From: Panax quinquefolius
Taxonomy: Eukaryota > Streptophyta > Magnoliopsida > Apiales > Araliaceae
DNA length: 64,000 nt
Reading direction: 5' to 3'
Assembly (NCBI GenBank): GCA_020205615.1
Contig: CM035173.1
Coordinates: forward strand, 51,016,617 to 51,080,616
The position numbers and the translations under genes were made by a program. Position 1 is the first letter of the stretch. Each line of letters opens with the position of its first letter. The notes beneath the pieces are model-generated. The model was not told where the DNA came from. It searched no databases and saw only the letters and a list, made by a program, of their open reading frames with translations. Shown here piece by piece: positions 26,439 to 39,300 of this stretch.

Positions 26439-27050
26439 TTAACTCGAAGTATTCCTTCTTATACTTTCTTCTTCATATTCATCAGCTCTCAGGTCTACAG
26501 CTTGAGCAACTTTAACTTTATCGATTAAAGTCGATTCTAATCGTATATTTGACATCATCACGTGGATCCCTGGAGTCTTTAACTCTATCTCCATCCTTTG
26601 TAAGTCATACAAAATGGGCCTTTGTGTTAACAACATCACACTCATACCCATATATGATCTTCTACTCAACGCGTCAGCTACCACATTTGCTTTTCCAGGA
26701 TGGTATTGAATGGTATGGTTGTAATCTTTCAACAGCTCGAGCCAACGTCGTTGCCACATGTTGAGTTCCTTTTGGATGAAAAAATATTTGAGGCTTTTAT
26801 GATCTGTATAGATCTCCACTTTCTTTCCATACAAGAAGTGCCTCCAGATCTTTAGTGCGAAAACGACTGCTGCCAACTCTAGATCATGAGTAAGATAATT
26901 CCTCTCATATTCTTTGAGTTTTCGTGAGGCATACACTATGACTTTCCCATGTTGCATGAGAACACATCCTAAACCTCTGCATAAAGCATCGATGAAGATG
27001 ATAAATCCCTCTAAACCTGATGGTATTGTCAGAACAGGTGCTGAAACGAG
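26439..27050 (-). pseudogene. RNase H, D/E copy
   Basis: An open stretch of 172 codons (26439-26957) reads [35 protein letters not shown], then [13 protein letters not shown] and [16 protein letters not shown]. These are the conserved E (in THDLELAA), D (in YTDHKSL) and D (in VVADALSR) blocks of Ty3-type RNase H. The first block with its Asp lies left open in another frame around 27000-27050. It joins RT on the right side and IN on the left. Confidence 0.85.
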
Positions 27051-27900
27051 TCTCCTCTTGAGTTCTTGGAAGCTCTTCTCACATTCCTCGCTCGATACGA
27101 ATTATATATCTTTTCGAGACAACTGGGTTAACGGAGTAGCGATTCGAGAAAATCCTTCCATGAATCTCCGATAATAACTAGCTAAGCCCAGAAAGCTACG
27201 TACTTCGATCACCGACTTCGGTTGCTCCCAACTTTGTATTGCTTCAATCTTTGCTGGGTTAACAGATACTCCATATTTTGAAACCACGTGCCCAAGGAAT
27301 GCTACTTCCTTAAGCCAGAACTCGCATTTCTTCAGCTTGGCATATAGCTTGTTGTCACAAAGCCTTTGAAGTACCAGCTTAAAATGGTGCTCATGATCTT
27401 CACGGATTTTGGAATAGATGAGGATGTCATCAATAAAGACAACAACGAACTGATCCAAATATTCCTTGAATACATGGTTCATCATATCCATGAAAGTCGC
27501 AGGAGCATTAGTCAATCCAAAAGACATGACTAGGAATTTATAATGCCCGTACCGAGTTCTGAAGGCAGTCTTTGGAATATCCTCAGTTTTAATCTTCAGT
27601 GGATGATATCTAAAATGAAGATCGATCTTTGAAAAGAATTGTGCTCCTTACAACTGATTGAACAGGTCATCAATGCGAGGTAGGGGACACCTATTCTTGA
27701 TGGTGACATGGTTCAATTCTCGGTAGTCAATACAAAGTCGCATACTCCCGTCTTTCTTCTTTACAAATAAAACAGGAGCACCCCAAGGAGATGTACTAGG
27801 ACGAATGAAACTGATGTCTAACAATTTCTGTAGTTGGACTTTTAACTCCTGAAGTTCAATAGGAGCCATTCGATATGGGGTTTTAAAAATGGGATTTGTA
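27050..27900 (-). pseudogene. Reverse transcriptase, D/E copy (best preserved RT here)
   Basis: The N-terminal half is in 27648-28232 ([20 protein letters not shown], then [22 protein letters not shown]). The C-terminal half is in 27102-27527: [20 protein letters not shown], catalytic [10 protein letters not shown] with both Asp kept, [16 protein letters not shown], and [20 protein letters not shown]. Between them (27528-27647) the frame is broken (SKIDL-like and GHYEFLVM-like blocks). The sequence is typical of chromoviral RT. Confidence 0.9.
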
Positions 27901-28640
27901 CCCAGTTCAAGATCAATAAAGAATTCAACTTCACGTTTTGGGGGTAGACCAGGAAGTTCTTCAGGAAATACATCAGGAAATTCACTAACAACAGAAATAT
28001 TATTCAAATCTGACGTGTTTTTGTTCAAGTCCATAACATGGGCTAAGAAAGCTTGGCATCCGTTTTTTAATAAACAAATGGCTTTATGGCTTGATATGAT
28101 AGTGATTGATTTTAGTGGTTTGGTTGCTTGAATTCGCATAACAAGTTGGTTAGGAATATGAAAACTAACAACCTTACGAAAATAATCAATTTTAGCGTGA
28201 TGAGTGGTTAACCAATCAATCCCTAAAATCACATCAACTGCAAGTATCTTTAAAGAAATAAGATCAACATGTAATGTGATGGTGCCAACTTAGATTAAGC
28301 AAGATTTATAAACATTGGAGTTAATAAAAGTTTCTGTTAACGGAGTCTCCACAGATAAGTCAAAGTTTAATTTCTCCGGAGTCAAGTTTAAACATTGAGC
28401 ACAAGCAGGAGAGATAAAAGAATGGGTAGAACCGGTATCTAGTAAGGTATAAACTTCGTAAGAGTTCAAGATTAGCTTACCCTTGATCTCCTCGTTCAGG
28501 TTTCTCACATTTTGGCCAGTCACGACAAACGCCTCCCTTGTACCACCGACTTTGTTTTGTCCGTAGTCGCCTTTGGTGTCGCCATCCCAGCTGGACTTGA
28601 CTTCGCTATCAGACAAAACCGAGCTATATGACCATCTTTT
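27900..28640 (-). pseudogene. Aspartic protease and linker, D/E copy
   Basis: The open stretch 28290-28646 has AFVVTGQNVRNLNEEIKGKL and the active site LLDTGSTHSFISPACAQCL, intact. The rest, [20 protein letters not shown], follows in 27648-28232 after a stop near 28290. The start overlaps the end of gag (28520) in another frame, so Gag and Pol are out of frame here. Confidence 0.85.
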
Positions 28641-29703
28641 CCACAACTAAAATACACCTTGGAAGGCTGTGAACAGTTTGGACTTATGTGTCCCTCCTCT
28701 CCGCATCTGTAGCATATAACTGGTGGTCGTTCTCCTCCCCTAGAATTTGTTGTTGGTGTTGGTTCTGCTGCTGATGTCTTCCCATCATTATTGAATCTCC
28801 TCTTTTTGAAATTTCCACTTGACTCACCGTTCCTATTATTATGGCCACGATTACCACCCCAGTGGTTACTGCTTTTGTCCGTATTTTTCCTTCCTCGCTG
28901 GTTATCATCGCTCCGATGACTGCTATTACCGGTATAACCCTGGTTATGGTCCCTCGGTTGAATATACTCATTATCTCGCTCTAATAATTGAGCCCTGTTG
29001 ACAACATCTGAATACAGATAAATTTTTTGAGAGATAAGGTATTGAAGAATCTCGGGTTTTAGACCTCTCAGAAACATTCGCATCATACGTTACTCAATCT
29101 CTACCAAATGAGGTGCAAACTTGGATAACTCCATGAACTTCGCCTCGTACTGAGACACCGTTATGTTGTTCTTTTCCATTCTAATAAACTCTACCTCCTT
29201 CATATGACGAATACTTTCAGGAAAGTACTTGTCATTGAACAGTTTCTGAAATCTTTCCCAAGACATGTTGAGTCTTGGTGGTGAGTGCGCTTCACGATTC
29301 CCACGATGTCTGCCTCACCACTTTAACATAAAGGTGGCAAATGGAACCTTCTGTTCTTCCATGCATCCCAAGACATCGAATATCTTGGTAATTTGCCTGA
29401 CCCATATTTTGCCTTAATCGGATCTGGCTTTCCCTAGAAATCTGGTGGTCCCAACTCCTTGAACAGCTTGGCTGTGAAAAACCGCGCGTTGCTATCATTT
29501 CCACCCGTATTTTGTACACGAGTCTCCCTCGTCTGATTTTGCATGAACTGTAAAAAGCTTCTAAATATCCCATCATTCATCGTTTGCTTGGTAGTGTTAT
29601 TTACAGGAGGAATATTGCCTTCCTGTTGCACATTTCCCTGGTTGGTGATTGAAGGTTGTTCCACGGTCTCATACACTCCATTGTTAACGATCTCAGCTGC
29701 CAT
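28520..29703 (-). pseudogene. gag, D/E copy
   Basis: The start is the ATG complementing 29701-29703 (MAAEIVNNGVYETVEQPSI). The N-terminal part ends ELGPPDF near 29434; the middle is frameshifted (29087-29430). The C-terminal 188 codons (28520-29086) start MMRMFLRGLKPEILQYLIS, then SDVVNRAQLLERDNEY, a basic Gly/Asn-rich region, and two CCHC knuckles. The first is intact (CYRCGEEGHISPNC); the second has lost its first Cys (YFSCGKDGHIARFC). Gag builds the particle and packages RNA. Confidence 0.85.
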
Positions 29704-29876
29704 TCTTAAAAACTGCCATAAAACAAGGGTTAATTAAACAAATTAACATATCACATAATATCCCTATATTATGACCGACCAACAAATAAGCTTAGGTAAG
29801 ACACACTAGCGAAGGATTTACTCGTCTCTCCCCTCCTAGTTCTATTCCCCGATCTCCACGGAGACCATATCCCTAA

Positions 29877-29887
29877 GCTCGATACCA
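29877..29887 (-). other. Primer binding site, D
   Basis: The complement is TGGTATCGAGC, two bases from the LTR edge at 29890; initiator-Met type with one base lost. Confidence 0.75.
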
Positions 29888-30453
29888 ACCGTGACGCCTT
29901 TTAAAAATAGGTATACATCACCCATTCCGAGTCGCCAAATACATGGTACAGAAACAACTACAACTTCATTAATACAATTGTCGTGCAAAATACGACAACA
30001 CATAAACTATGAGTTTAAATACAAATATTATTTTCTAGACAATATCCACACTCAGATAAAGTCCTCATTACAATTATTGGTACACTATTTTACAAAAATA
30101 GTGAGGACTGCTAAAACAACTTTTTAGAACCATCACTCCATACCCCGGCTAGATCTTGCTATATTCTCATATCCTGAGAAGAAAAATGGAACAAAATGGA
30201 AAAGGGTGAGCTCAACTAGCCCAGTAAAGATTATTATGACTAAGATAAAGAACAACAATTTATCGTTAGCCTTCAACAAATCAAATAAAATATAATGGAC
30301 AACCAGTTTTAGATCAATATTCGTAGCGAAATTAATAATTCATTAGAAGATTTAAGTAGAGAATGAAATCTACTATCATCTATGAATTTAAAAGTTCATC
30401 ATCAATATTTTATCCCTGTAACATCAATCAATATGCATCTTGCATTAAATATT

Positions 30454-30592
30454 CATCTTTGCACTACGGGCCAAAGATATTCATTTGTATCACCAGTTGG
30501 TCATGTTCATCTCAACACCTGTTCATCTTTGCACTACGGGCCAAAGATATTCATCAGGTAATCATTCATCTTTGCACTACAGGCCAAAGATA
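30454..30592 (-). repeat. Three hairpin-forming repeats in LTR D
   Basis: Three copies (30454, 30533 and 30567 on) of CATCTTTGCACTACGGGCCAAAGAT, in which ATCTTTG pairs with CAAAGAT around a 10-base loop. They lie downstream of the TATA box in element orientation. Confidence 0.8.
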
Positions 30593-31182
30593 TTCATTAA
30601 GTATCACCATTAAGGCTATATTCTCACATCTTGAGAAGAAAAATGGAATAATATTTTAAAGAACGAATCCAGTGAGACAAAAGAACAAAGATTAGAGATT
30701 TGTACTTTAGATAATTCAAGTTTAAAAATACTCCATAATAAACTATAATGGAGTAAAATTCAAGAATGAAGATCAAAACATGGATACAATCAAAGATAGT
30801 AACCATAATAGACATCTGGGATAAAGAAGAGAAATTTTATTTTTCGGTGAATAGTGCCGTATTTGTGAATAGTGTCGTATATGTGAATAGTGTCGTATAC
30901 ATAAATAGTAATCCCAACACAAAAAGATAGAAATTCCACAATAAAATTCATACCAATATTTCAGCATAATGATATTGAAAGAAATAATATCATTTACGAA
31001 GAAAATAACATCCCTTACCTCGAAAAAACGATTTTTACATTTGGAATATTGGATGTAATACTGAAGGAAACTTGCATTGAATAACAACTCTCAAATTATC
31101 TAAATACTCAAAAAATATGCTCGATAATATAGAGAGAGAGAAAACTTATTTCTGGTGTGATTATCAATTCTAACTAAGCACC

Positions 31183-31192
31183 CTATTTATAG
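31183..31192 (-). promoter_or_regulatory. TATA box of LTR D
   Basis: The complement is CTATAAATAG, followed in element orientation by GGTGCTTAGTTAGAATTG, as in the F and C LTRs. Confidence 0.6.
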
Positions 31193-32207
31193 GAAAATGC
31201 TAGAACGCCAAAGGAGACTAAATTAATAAAATAATATTTTTTTTTTTCTTCTTCTACGCATGCCTACTTTGAAAACCCACCACATTTGAAAAATTAATTC
31301 AGCACATGTTTTCACAAAAAATAAAAGTGGGTCCCACCCATAATTTTAATAAAAATATTTAATTTCTGAAACTTCAATAATTCATAATAAATAGCCCTTT
31401 TATCAGAAAAATAAGAATTTTATGTCCATTTCATAGGAAATTAAATTCTGTACAACTTTGTAGCTTTAAGTTTTTCCAAATTCCAAACGAAAAATACCCG
31501 AATTCCACATACGGATGATTTTTAATACCCCCATTCTGACAAAATACTAATAAAATACATCAGCGTTAATTCCTTCATTTATATCCATATAAAATAAATA
31601 TTTTTCTATCCATCATTTATGTCCACATAAAATAAATATTTTCTTATCATATAAATCAATAATTAATTATTCACAAATAATATTACAGAATCACAATTAT
31701 GAAACCAGGTCGTTCCCAGGAAAGAGGGGTTTTTTTTTATAAGGATTTCTCCTTACTGGAGCGCAATTAGTTGACCAAACCCCTTTCCTAGACAAAACTT
31801 CCTTAGACATTGCCAATAATTCTATCTAATAATATTATTCAAATAATATGAATTATTGATCTGATAATGGGAAATAATGTGCAATGACAATTATTAAAAT
31901 AACAATAATATAAAATATCAACGCAATAATTATTGAATCAATAAAATAAAATATTGAGCGATAATTCTGTAACAATTATTGAGTAGTGCCTTCTTACGTA
32001 AGAATCAATAATTCAAAAATATTGTGCAATCACCGGTAATATTTCTTTATGCTGACCATACGCGTATTCATCGTATTTTAACCACCGAGTAATCTAACGA
32101 TGTTAATGGTAATAATTACGTCGTTATTTATAAAAACTTAAACTTGTCGTTTTCTTCATCCCAAGTAGTTTTTCTTATGGGGCCCACAAATGGTACGCGA
32201 ATCATAC

Positions 32208-32265
32208 GAATATTCCCCAACAACAAGAATATTCCACGACCAACCGAATATTTCCCGACAAAATG
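32208..32265 (-). promoter_or_regulatory. Phased GAATATTC motifs in U3 of LTR D
   Basis: GAATATTC at 32208-32215 and 32227-32234, then GAATATTT near 32245 and GAATATTT near 32264: 19-base spacing. Each fits the GAAnnTTC core of a heat-shock element, but binding is not shown. Confidence 0.45.
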
Positions 32266-32408
32266 AATATTTTATAACCACTTGCTTATTTTGCAAAATT
32301 TGCACATTTCACCCATAACCAAAGCATTATATCAAATTAACTCCTTATTATTTCAAGATAATGAATAGAGAAAATTCAATTTTATTTATAATAAGTTGGG
32401 GTCTTATA

Positions 32409-32893
32409 ACTTATCGTTGAACAATTCTTGGAACCTCTCCCAAGACATCTTAAGTGCGGACAGATGTACGTTTTACGGATTTCCACCACTAATCTTCCTC
32501 TCCGCGCAACATAAAGGTGGAGAAGGGAACCTTTTGTTCTTTAGAGCATCCCAAGACATCAAATATCTTCGTGATCTATTTAATCCATGCTTCTGCCTTG
32601 AGTGGTTTTGGCTTTCCTAAGAACTCCGGCGGTCCCAACTTCTTGAATTTCTTAGCAATGACCAGCCGTGAGTTGCCATTGTTTTCACCTGCATTTTGAA
32701 TAGAAGTTTCTCTCATTTGGTGTTGCATGAATTTTAGAAAGATCCTAAACATCCCATCATTCATCATTTGGTCAGTGTTGTTGTTTATATGAGGATTATT
32801 TCCTTTCTGATGCACATTATCCTGATTATTGATTAACGGTGTCTCAACGGTCTCATGTGCTCCATTGCTTATCTCAAAATTTTCAGACGTCAT
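32409..32893 (-). pseudogene. N-terminal piece of gag of E
   Basis: The start is the ATG complementing 32891-32893 (MTSENFEISNGAHETVETPLI). The frame runs on through MMNDGMFRIFLKFMQHQMRE and KKFKKLGPPEFLGKP to WIK, is then shifted, and stops at 32409, where LTR D begins, in the segment that encodes an FNDKY-FP-like block. The rest of this gag is not found to the left of D in its expected form; the internal region there has its own complete gag. Confidence 0.85.
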
Positions 32894-33070
32894 TTTTAAA
32901 CACTGCCACAAAACAAGGGTTAATTAAAGAAATTCACATGTCACATATTAACCCTATATTCTGACAGACCAAGAACAAATAAGCTTAGGTAGGACACACT
33001 AGTGAAGGATTTACTCGTCTCTCCCCTCCTAGTTCCAATCCCATATCTCCACCAGAGATTATATCCCTAA

Positions 33071-33082
33071 GTTCTGATACCA
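33071..33082 (-). other. Primer binding site, E
   Basis: The complement is TGGTATCAGAAC, two bases from LTR E at 33085; the best fit to the initiator-Met tRNA end among the copies here. Confidence 0.8.
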
Positions 33083-33084
33083 AC

Positions 33085-35644
33085 TGTGATGCCCCCAAAA
33101 TAGGTCCACACAACCCATTCTGAGTCGCCAAATACATGGTACAAAAACCAAATACAAACTTCATTAATACAACTGTCGTGCAAAATACGACAACACATAC
33201 ACTAACAGTTTTAATACAAATATTGTCTTGTAGACAATATCCAAACTCAAATACCATTCTCATTACAATTATTATCACACTATTTTACAAAATAGTGAGG
33301 AATACTTAAATAACTATCTTGGACCATTACTCCACTCCTCGACTAGTCCCAACTACATTCTCGTCTCCTGAGAAGAACAATAGAACCAAAAAGAAAAGGG
33401 TGAGCTCAACAAGCCCAATAAGAATATTATGACTAAGATAATGTAAAAAAAAATTATCCTTAGTCCTCAACAGGTAAAAATTTAATAGAATATAATAGAC
33501 AATAAGTTTTAGAATACAACTGCAGCGGAAACAATAATCCATTAGAAGATTCAAGTAGAGCATGAAATCTACTATCTTCTATGATTTAAAAGTCCATCAT
33601 CAATATTTTATCCCTGTAACACCAATCAATAAATATTTTAAATCAATGAATTATCCGTTAGTATCACCAGTGGTCATGATCATGCCAAACACATGTCCAT
33701 CTATGCACTACGGGCTAAAGAGGACTTCACCACAAACCTTCTCTGTAGCATTAAATGTTATGATTATACCAATACATAATTCCTGGTCATAATCATACCA
33801 ATCAACAGTCCATCTTTGCACTACGGGCCAAAGATGACTTCCAGTATAAGCATGAGGATGATAACAATGATATAAAGATTCAATCAAGAGAGATAAAGGA
33901 TAAATATTAGGGAATTATAATTCAATTTATCCATAGTTCAAATATGTCTAAATTGTCAACATGATAACTATTTGTGAAGTAAAATTCAAGAATGATATTT
34001 ATGTATCAAAAATAATTTGGACTGAAAAAAATTAAATTTTGTCGTGAATAGTACTCATGAATAGTACTGTATGAATAGTGCCCATGAATAGTACCCATAC
34101 ATGAAAAGTTTAAAATTTAATAAGAAAGTTCAGACCAATATTCCAATAAAATGATATTAGATGAAGCGCAAAACTTAAGTAATTTCTAATCATTTCAGGA
34201 ATTATAGAAGCAAGACATACCATAGTAAGTTTAAATTTAGGAATATGAAATGAAATAATTTCACTTTCATAATATAGAGTATGAAAGAAAATAATATTTC
34301 TTACGAGTATTGAAATAAAATAATATCCTTTACCCTAGTAGAAACTGGATTTGACTGGAATATCAGATATTATTCTAAGAAAATCTTGCACAAAAAGCTA
34401 CACTCAAAGTATCTTTATACTCAAGAAAAATACTCACAATACTATAGAATAAGAATTTCTGATATTGAAGGTGTGTTTTAGGAAGGAGGGGTTACCCCTT
34501 ATTTATAGTGCAACGGAGGGAGAGATAAATGAATCTGCCTAATTTTCTTGCCAACCTTTCTTGCCAAACTTCTGCCTTTCCTTTTTTTTTCTAAGGTTGA
34601 GGGCCCAAACCAAATGAAACAATTGCATGCATTGTCTTTGCAGATTATCAATCACCCACCACTTTGAAAAATGCGCAGGAGGATAGTGCACGAAGGAATT
34701 CAAAACAAAAATGATAACCTTTACTCCATTTTTACTCACATGCTAAAAATTATATATTATAATAATAATAATAATATTACCATTTAAATTATAAAAAATA
34801 TATTATTTTATTATCACATTATTATAATGTAATATTATAATAATATATTGAATGAATATTTTATTGGAGAAAATACTTGCCAAACTTTAAATAAATTCCT
34901 TCAATTATATCAAAATTGAACCAATATCCACCACATAATAATTATTCATAAATAATATTATAAGCTCACAATATTAACAACCAGATCATTCCCAGGAAAG
35001 ATGAGGCTTTCCGATAAGAATTTATCCTTATTAGCGCGCAATTATATAACCTAACCCTTTTTCTTGACAGAATTTTCTAGACATTGCCAATAATGCTAAC
35101 TAATAATATGAATAATTGTGTCGTGTCAATTATTGATTTAATAATATAAAATATTGTCTAGATGATACTGTGACAATAATTGAATCAATAATATGAGATA
35201 CTATGCAACAATTATTGTGGCAATTATTGAATGAAACTAAGTGACTTCTTACGTAAGAATCAATAATTAGAAATCTTGTATGCAATACTGGTATGTCTTA
35301 CTTATGAAACCACACGCGTATTCTTCGTAATTTTATCATTAAGGGTATTTCAACAGTTAACGGTAAAAGTTTTGCGTTATTTTTATAAAAGGTTATTTAC
35401 GTAAACTTTCTATATCCAACGGTTATTATGTTATGTGGTCCACCAATGATTGCGCTATCGTACGGATATTCCTCGACAAAAAGAATATTTTCCGACCAAA
35501 CGAATATTTTATGACCACTTACTTACTTTGTAAGATTTGCACATTTCACCCATAACTAAAGCATTATATCAAATCAACACCTTATTATTCAAAATAATAA
35601 TTAGAGAAATTAAATCTTTATTCATAAAAAGTTAGGGTCTTATA
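33085..35644 (-). mobile_element. 5' LTR of element E (2.56 kb)
   Basis: From TGTGATGCCCCCAAAATAGG to GGTCTTATA. Near-identical to 23164-25086 over its last 1.9 kb. One hairpin unit with an 8-base stem is at 33811-33835 (CATCTTTG...CAAAGATG). TATA box complement TATAAATAA at 34499-34507. GTGAATAGTA / ATGAATAGTA repeats lie at 34045-34095. Confidence 0.85.
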
Positions 35645-35793
35645 GGTGACTTTTTTGTAAATAAAAAGAAATCAAGTGAGACCTCTCTATTTTAATATTA
35701 TTTTACATTTTAAAAGAATTTCCAAAACAGCGTAGTTTTAATAAAAGAGTAATATTTATGAGAGAATGCTATTTAAGAGAAATAATTTAGATC

Positions 35794-35798
<5 letters not shown>

Positions 35799-35889
<91 letters not shown>
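35799..35889. repeat. Compound (TA)n(TG)n microsatellite
   Basis: About 22 TA units run directly into about 23 TG units. Confidence 0.9.
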
Positions 35890-36235
35890 AACACCTTTTG
35901 ATGGAGTATGTGGACGACAACAACTTTTTGTTGGTGTGAGATTACCAACTAACTGTAGCAATATATATATATAATTTTAATAAAGTAGATGAGCTTAACC
36001 TTATTTATAGAAAAAAGAATTACAATGGTAACATCACATTAACGGTAACAACTCACAAGACTTTCTCCAAGAATAAGCATTTTAATTTATTTAGAATAGT
36101 TATAATATCTCCATATATAAATTAATTGTGTCTCATTCAATTTACACATTAAAGTCTTTTAATGGTAACATCACAAAATAAATTTATATATATATATATA
36201 TATAACTTTGTAATATATTTTTTACATAAAATACA

Positions 36236-36272
36236 ACGGGGGAAGGGGGAAGGGGGAAGGGGGAAAGGGGGA
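36236..36272. repeat. G-rich GGGGGAA repeat
   Basis: Four to five units of GGGGGAA in a row, then GGGGGACGGGAG. Four G-runs in 35 bases would allow a G-quadruplex. Confidence 0.7.
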
Positions 36273-36397
36273 CGGGAGATTTGAGGAGAGACTCAATCAA
36301 TAATGTTCATCTACCACTAACCTCGAGCATTCTATAGAGGAAAGTATAAAGAGAGATTAAAAGATGGATAGCTTGAGAGAAGGCTGGTGAGAGAGAA

Positions 36398-39300
36398 TGT
36401 AATACTTGAGAATTTCTGAATATTATTAATAAATAAATTAATGAAAGTTGAGTATTTACTTGAGTATAAATAAGTATTGTTGTGGCATGAAGTTATAAAA
36501 CCTCGATTCAATTAAATAAGTATTGAGATATATATGACAGCATGGCATTGTGATGAGACTGGTGAAAATCTTAACGTAAAGCCTATCAGAATTTCCTAGT
36601 GTGGCATAATAAAGAACTAAGAAAATCACTAAGTGAATTAAGAGGGAAACAGTTTAATAAGAAGAAGATTAATTATGTGTAATTGTATAATTCCATGTAT
36701 GAAATTAATAAACTCTTTAACTAGTAGTATTATTGATTTGGAATTTAATTCATGTTATGTGAAACTAGTATGGTGATAGAGGTCGGAACTGGCATAAAGC
36801 TAAACCAGTTTGACACTACCAAGGACCCAAGACAATCGCGCCCTCCTCGCAAAGACAAATTGGAGCAATTCACGCCAAATGTGTCTGGGAAGGTTGATTA
36901 TTACTATAAGAATTAAATGGGACATTATTGTAATGTGTGACATTATTAAAATCACATGAAAATAGTGAATTTAATGGTATGAAGTACCCAATAGCACAAT
37001 AAAATTATGTGTGACATTTTAATACAGAAATCGTTAATTAACTGTGCATCTTAGAAATTCGGAAAGGGATTAAATGTTTTAAAATAGACATTTAATATTG
37101 GATAATGTTATAATATTGATATATGTGAACTAATAATATCTATGGGGAATACCCGGTCAGTAATACCTAACTGCACTATTTTATCTGCATTAAATATTAA
37201 ATTATGTGAACCCAATGCACATGGATTATATGATATGGGTACATATTAATCCCCTAACTTTTCATTTTGTAGTACCATTGATAAATTAAAAATACATGAG
37301 GGAACCAAAAAGGAATTAAATTAACCACAATTGAACCAAATGCTGAGGATTTAAAAGCCTTGTTCCAAATTCAGTTGCCAAACAGTGTTCCATATCTTCT
37401 TTACGTAAACTACCAAGCTGTGTACAGTAGCTATAACTAGGTGATGATTGGCTAGACAAATGGATATGGAGTGCTGGTTGAGCAACCCTTTGATATCCAT
37501 TGTTTTCTTCTTCTACACCATGGATTCCAACCTTAGTGTAAACCCATTAACAAGTCCTCCATTGCTCAATAAAAAGGCAGCTACATTTCCATTTCATGTT
37601 GTTGAGAATTGTCTGTTAAATTCCAAGAATTTGAGTGTGAGTGGCTTTTTGTTTAAGGAGGAGTCTAGCATTTGCAAAAGGTAGAAACTAAGCTAACTAA
37701 GCTTCAAAGAAGGTAAGATTCTTATTTGAATTCTTAATTCCAACTTTGGTAAATCATAGAAATTCTACTAGATTCTTGGGAAATTGATTTAGAAATTCAC
37801 TACCAAAGTGTTTATGAAGTTTGTATACATGTATGAAACCTTTAAGATTGAGTTTGAGCATGTTTAGAATGAAGAAATCCAACTTTGGTTTGATACTCTG
37901 CAAAATAGAGCCCTTTCACGGTTACATCCGGGGAAGGGCGTATCTGCCTTGATTTGTCTTAGGGTGCGGTAGCATTACTGTGCTTTCTAGAAACTAGATT
38001 AAAAGCTTCATTGTCTTGAGGTGTTTCTAGCATACAAGTTTGGTTTAGATATACATGACAACAGACCTGATTTGTGAACTTAAGTCCTTTTGTATATCAT
38101 GTGAACTTTAACTTGTTTTAGTATGTGTTCTTAAGGAGGACTTAGAGTTTTAAAAGAAAAACTTTGTTGGAAGTAGTAATGTTTCAATTCTAACTTTGTG
38201 GACTTGTAGATATACTCTAAGGATGCATGAGTATGATTCCAAGAAGTCTTGGTATCACTAGAATGTATGGTTTAAGTTTAAAATGATGTATAAAGATAGA
38301 TTTGGACTTTTTGCAAACTAGTACTTTAGGCATTTTCATGGTCAATTTTTGCACATCTAAGATTGCATACTAATACCGTAATCATGGTCTATATGAGTAT
38401 CCATCTAGTATGACATGACATAAGATCATTTAAAAATGAGTTTATACAAGTTTAAATATGTGCATAGGATGAAGATCTTTGTGAACATGCATACTAACTA
38501 ATTTCATGACTATCTTATGTGTGTACATGGTGAGCATAGTAGTCCTTATGATGCATGACTTCAATTGGCCAATCTCCTTAGAAATCTCAAACTAAGACCA
38601 TGATGTGTAAAAATGAACTTAGAATGCTCATACATGTATGTAAAGTTCTCTAACATGTCTACATGATAAGTATTAATGTCTTAGTATGTTAAAGAATGGG
38701 ACAGAACCAGGAAGTGCAAAGCTCAACTCACAGTGGGGCCGGAGACGGCCAGCTGATTGTGTGCTAAGCCTAACTGTAGCGAGCAGCGACTCACCCTGCC
38801 TAAAGGTGTTATCTGCTCATTACATTTGTGATAAAAGAGTTGATGCATGCTTGTATTGTTGTCTTAATCTGTTATACATGTCCAAATACAGTATTCAAAA
38901 TGTCAATAAGCATGATAACGATAGAATCATAAAATTGATAAGTGTTTATAAACTTTCAAGCGTTAAGTTAAAAGATGATTACGAACTATGTTATTTTATT
39001 TCATAGTGTCTTAGAAACTGATTTTGTGTTATATGTATGTAAGGTACGTGATGAGATACGTATGAAATTATAAGGTTAAGTTTGACTCTTATAAATGCGT
39101 TTAAACTTACATATCAAGTACGAGTATTAAATATACGTAACTAATGAATATGTTATACGTGTAACTATGTTATAATAGGATTCAAAAAGTGTTGATAAGC
39201 TATACTTTGGTAAACTACGCTTGAGGCAAGTTTCTAACTTACACTACTTTGAATATTGTGCAAGTATCTAAACCTTATCTCTTTTATGCAAGTTCCTAAC

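Larger units (their letters stand above)
29890..32408 (-). mobile_element. 5' LTR of element D (2.5 kb)
   Basis: From CGTGACGCC (mutated TGTGACG) to GTCTTATA (mutated GTCTTACA). Its middle part is unlike LTR E but like LTRs F and C (hairpin repeats, GTGAATAGTG repeats). TATA box complement at 31183-31192. Right of it the gag of E begins with ACTTATCG, so the target site was probably ACTTA. Confidence 0.85.
23164..35644 (-). mobile_element. Nested Tekay/Del copies E and D, collapsed into a hybrid
   Basis: The order is LTR of E type, one full internal region (IN to gag, 25087-29889), LTR of D type (29890-32408), the N-terminal piece of a second gag (32409-32893), primer site, LTR of E type (33085-35644). 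All parts are in minus orientation. D had entered the gag of E; one internal region and one D LTR are now missing. See the finding on recombination. Confidence 0.7.
35645..36397. other. Unassigned spacer
   Basis: AT-rich DNA without an open frame of note. It holds a TA/TG microsatellite and a G-rich run (listed next) and a smaller TA run at 36187-36203. It may be the old target DNA of elements E and J. Confidence 0.5.

Noticed and set aside
24007..34739. A 66-codon frame found twice with high identity (24007-24207 and 34539-34739)
   Set aside because: The two copies lie in the two LTRs of one element, which explains the identity. No other LTR subfamily keeps the frame.
35773..35961. Open frame with a His-Thr and Ile-Tyr run
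   Set aside because: Reading of the TA/TG microsatellite.
37448..39006. Two short plus-strand frames as host genes
   Set aside because: They lie inside the presumed LTR of J, lack known domains and have no sign of exons.
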